12,039 nucleotides of DNA. Origin: Bacteroidota bacterium (GTDB lineage Bacteria; Bacteroidota; Bacteroidia; Bacteroidales; Lentimicrobiaceae). The notes under the pieces are model-generated. The model ran no database searches, was not told the origin of the DNA, and saw only the letters and a list, made by a program, of their open reading frames with translations. Below, piece after piece: positions 11,914-12,039 of the stretch (positions are counted from its first letter, which is position 1; the number at the start of each line of letters is the position of its first letter). Position numbers and translations under genes: made by a program. Location: NCBI GenBank assembly GCA_023434665.1, contig JAEYSM010000081.1, forward strand, positions 1 through 12,039, given 5' to 3'.

Positions 11914-12039
11914 GTAAGCATCCGATAAAACCCATATTGTAGATACTATAAGGGCTAATTACTTTTGGCTGAAAGAAAAATAGCCATGACACTTGAAGAT
12001 TATTCTGCCCTCGAACAAGATTTCCTCACTTCAGATGTT
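11914..12039 (+). mobile_element. candidate left end of an IS66-family insertion sequence, cut by the window
   Basis: GTAAGCATCCG at 11914 resembles the GTAAGCG-type terminal sequence known for IS66-family elements, and an ORF starts 72 nt inside, about where the first transposase-associated ORF of such elements begins. If true, an 8-bp target duplicate (AAAAACAGA region, 11906-11913) should recur beyond the right end, outside this window. The call rests on one short terminal match and the layout. Confidence 0.4.
11986..12039 (+). CDS. start of an ORF, possibly IS66-type accessory transposition protein, partial
   Basis: From the ATG at 11986 the frame is open to the window edge: MTLEDYSALEQDFLTSDV, 18 residues. 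The opening has a faint likeness to the short first proteins of IS66-family elements, which often begin with a similar acidic helix. Too little is visible to assign a family; the reading depends mainly on the terminal-repeat-like sequence 72 nt upstream. Confidence 0.4.
   Translation, partial: MTLEDYSALEQDFLTSDV

Noticed and set aside
1..12039. CRISPR arrays, tRNA or rRNA genes
   Set aside because: I saw no regularly spaced repeats and no tRNA- or rRNA-like sequences on either strand.

Overview
The window is low-GC DNA from a member of the Bacteroidota. Three things point there: two matches to the phylum's -7 promoter element (TAnnTTTG at 1686-1693 and 2174-2181), A-rich leaders instead of clear Shine-Dalgarno sites, and gene types typical of the phylum, above all an RND metal pump fused to a TolC-like domain. 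Almost every gene in it concerns metal export, binding or sensing, so the window reads as a divalent-metal (Zn/Co/Cd-type) resistance island with mobile DNA on both sides.

Left edge (1-1490). A 12-TM MFS transporter gene (153-1358) lies between two palindromic elements that look like integron attC sites (42-129 and 1350-1485). The 10 bases opening the segment (123-132) are the exact reverse complement of the 10 bases ending it (1350-1359), and the transporter's stop codon lies inside the second box. This is the layout of a mobile gene cassette, but no integrase gene is visible. About 240 bp of A+C-rich, mostly non-coding DNA with a nested inverted repeat follows (1484-1729).

Centre (1730-9198). 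A Fur-family regulator is followed by a perfect inverted repeat, TGCAAC-TGG-GTTGCA (2147-2161), just upstream of a promoter-like TATATTTG. A same-strand row of genes follows: a small His-rich membrane-anchored protein, a membrane-anchored TRASH/YHS-like Cys protein, a 1446-aa CzcA-type RND pump with a C-terminal TolC-like domain, a His-rich adaptor lipoprotein, and a small non-canonical PII protein. A stem-loop (9221-9253) closes this group. The RND signature D-F-G-x3-D-G-A-x3-V-E indicates divalent cations rather than Cu/Ag.

Right (9271-11769). Four tightly packed or overlapping genes encode an isoprenylcysteine-methyltransferase-like membrane protein, a CzcD-like CDF zinc exporter, a second shortened CDF protein with an N-terminal HMA-like domain, and an 11-cysteine GDCCVxC protein. 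A short stem-loop follows.

Right edge (11770-12039). After about 140 bp without a gene, GTAAGCATCCG at 11914 followed by an ORF start at 11986 looks like the left end of an IS66-family insertion sequence cut by the window.

Proposed working model (inference): the CDF proteins move cytosolic metal to the periplasm, the RND/adaptor/TolC machine moves it out of the cell, the His- and Cys-rich small proteins bind or hand over metal, the Fur-family protein controls transcription, and the PII protein may tune the pump after translation.
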